Positions 63,242 through 64,000 of a DNA stretch of 64,000 bases are shown here, in pieces. The translations under genes and the position numbers were made by a program. Each line of letters begins with the position of its first letter. Within the stretch, counting starts at the first letter, position 1. Origin of the DNA: Triplophysa rosa (taxonomy: Eukaryota; Chordata; Actinopteri; Cypriniformes; Nemacheilidae); assembly GCF_024868665.1 (NCBI RefSeq), contig NC_079890.1:4930361-4994360 (forward strand), read 5' to 3'. The notes under the pieces were generated by a model. That model was not told the origin of the DNA and did no database searches. It saw only the letters and a program-made list of their open reading frames with translations.

Positions 63242-63898
63242 CAGGTGCTGGTCATATAATTAGAATATCATCAAAAAGTTGATTTATTTCACTAATTCCA
63301 TTCAAAAAGTGAAACTTGTATATTATATTCATTCATTACACACAGACTGATATATTTCAAATGTTTATTTCTTTTAATTTGATGATTATAACTGACAACT
63401 AATGAAAATCCCAAATTCAGTATCTCAGAAAATTAGAATATTACTTAAGACCAATACAAAGAAAGGATTTTTAGAAATCTTGGCCAACTGAAAAGTATGA
63501 ACATGAAAAGTATGAGCATGTACAGCACTCAATACTTAGTTGGGGCTCCTTTTGCCTGAATTACTGCAGCAATGCGGCGTGGCATGGAGTCGATCAGTCT
63601 GTGGCACTGCTCAGGTGTTATGAGAGGCCAGGTTGCTCTGATAGTGGCCTTCAGCTCTTCTGCATTGTTGGGTCTGGCATATCGCATCTTCCTCTTCACA
63701 ATACTCCATAGATTTTCTATGAGGTTAAGGTCAGGCGAGTTTGCTGGCCAATTAAGAACAGGGATACCATGGTCCTTAAACCAGGTACTGGTAGCTTTGG
63801 CACTGTGTGCAGGTGCCAAGTCCTGTTGGAAAATGAAATCTGTATCTCAATAAAGTTGGTCCATATTCTCCATATTCTAATTATATGACCAGCACCTG
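63242..63898 (-). mobile_element. Internally deleted Tc1-like transposon
   Basis: Ends are matching 27-bp inverted repeats (63242-63268 and 63872-63898), starting CAGGTGCTGGTCATATAATT, flanked by TA. The total is 657 bases, so roughly half of a full element is gone. Confidence 0.9.
63529..63840 (-). pseudogene. C-terminal third of a Tc1-like DD34E transposase
   Basis: On the minus strand the frame shows FQQDLAPAHSAKATSTWF, then NSPDLNLIENLW, then PRRIAAVIQAKGAPTKY-stop. The second Asp and the Glu are 34 residues apart, so this is the DD34E type, unlike the DD36E enzyme at 38975-40015. The DNA-binding domain and first catalytic Asp were lost with the internal deletion. It can only be moved in trans. 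Confidence 0.85.
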
Positions 63899-64000
63899 TA
63901 AACATACGCACATTTAATAAGTATTATTAATATTAACTTACCTCTCGAATGTCTGCAGTGGTGCCGGTCAACCGTTGAAATTTAAAATAACCGCTCACGC

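Overview
This is vertebrate nuclear DNA, almost certainly from a teleost and probably a cyprinid (an inference from the mix of Tc1-like, hAT-like, DIRS-like and L2 elements and from the gene content). Genes are split into short exons with GT/AG introns, non-coding DNA is AT-rich, and transposons fill most introns. There are no bacterial, plasmid or CRISPR features. All joined exon models below were worked out by hand from splice sites, reading phase and recalled similarity to human proteins.

Layout. (1) 1-12790 holds a tandem duplication. A block of about 5.1 kb is present at 58-5202 and again at 7702-12790, nearly identical. Each copy carries the last three coding exons of a trmt10b-like tRNA methyltransferase, a 1.56 kb terminal-inverted-repeat element, a CT microsatellite, and the promoter side plus first coding exon of intu. 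Between the copies lie two further trmt10b exons. The result is an orphan intu exon 1 (4975-5111), a 5'-truncated trmt10b (6486-8426) and then a complete intu gene. (2) 12563-43353 is intu (+): 16 coding exons, 956 codons, effector of planar cell polarity and ciliogenesis. Its 17 kb third intron is a transposon dump: a long imperfect inverted repeat with THAP-domain and other exon-like fragments, a DIRS/Ngaro-type tyrosine-recombinase retrotransposon, several MITEs and a small LTR retrotransposon nested in a MITE. Intron 12 holds an intact Tc1/mariner-type transposon with a full-length transposase of DD36E spacing. (3) 44289-46630 is ino80b (-), tail-to-tail with intu; the two 3' ends almost touch. 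(4) 48163-54312 is aadat (+), the PLP-dependent kynurenine/aminoadipate aminotransferase, 13 coding exons, all key PLP residues at the human numbering. It is head-to-head with ino80b. (5) 56580-57997 is the 5' part of mfap3l (+); only the first coding exon is in the window. aadat next to mfap3l is a linkage also known in human. (6) 58000-64000 is mfap3l intron with hAT-like elements carrying perfect 8-bp target duplications and an internally deleted Tc1 element.

The host genes do not form a joint pathway: they are unrelated housekeeping, ciliary, chromatin and metabolic genes. The observations most worth a second look are the partial tandem duplication (real or assembly artefact), the intact DD36E Tc1 element, the THAP fragments with a CCAAT-box repeat array, the inactivated DIRS recombinase, and the nested LTR element. 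I did not find evidence for a wholly new biological system.
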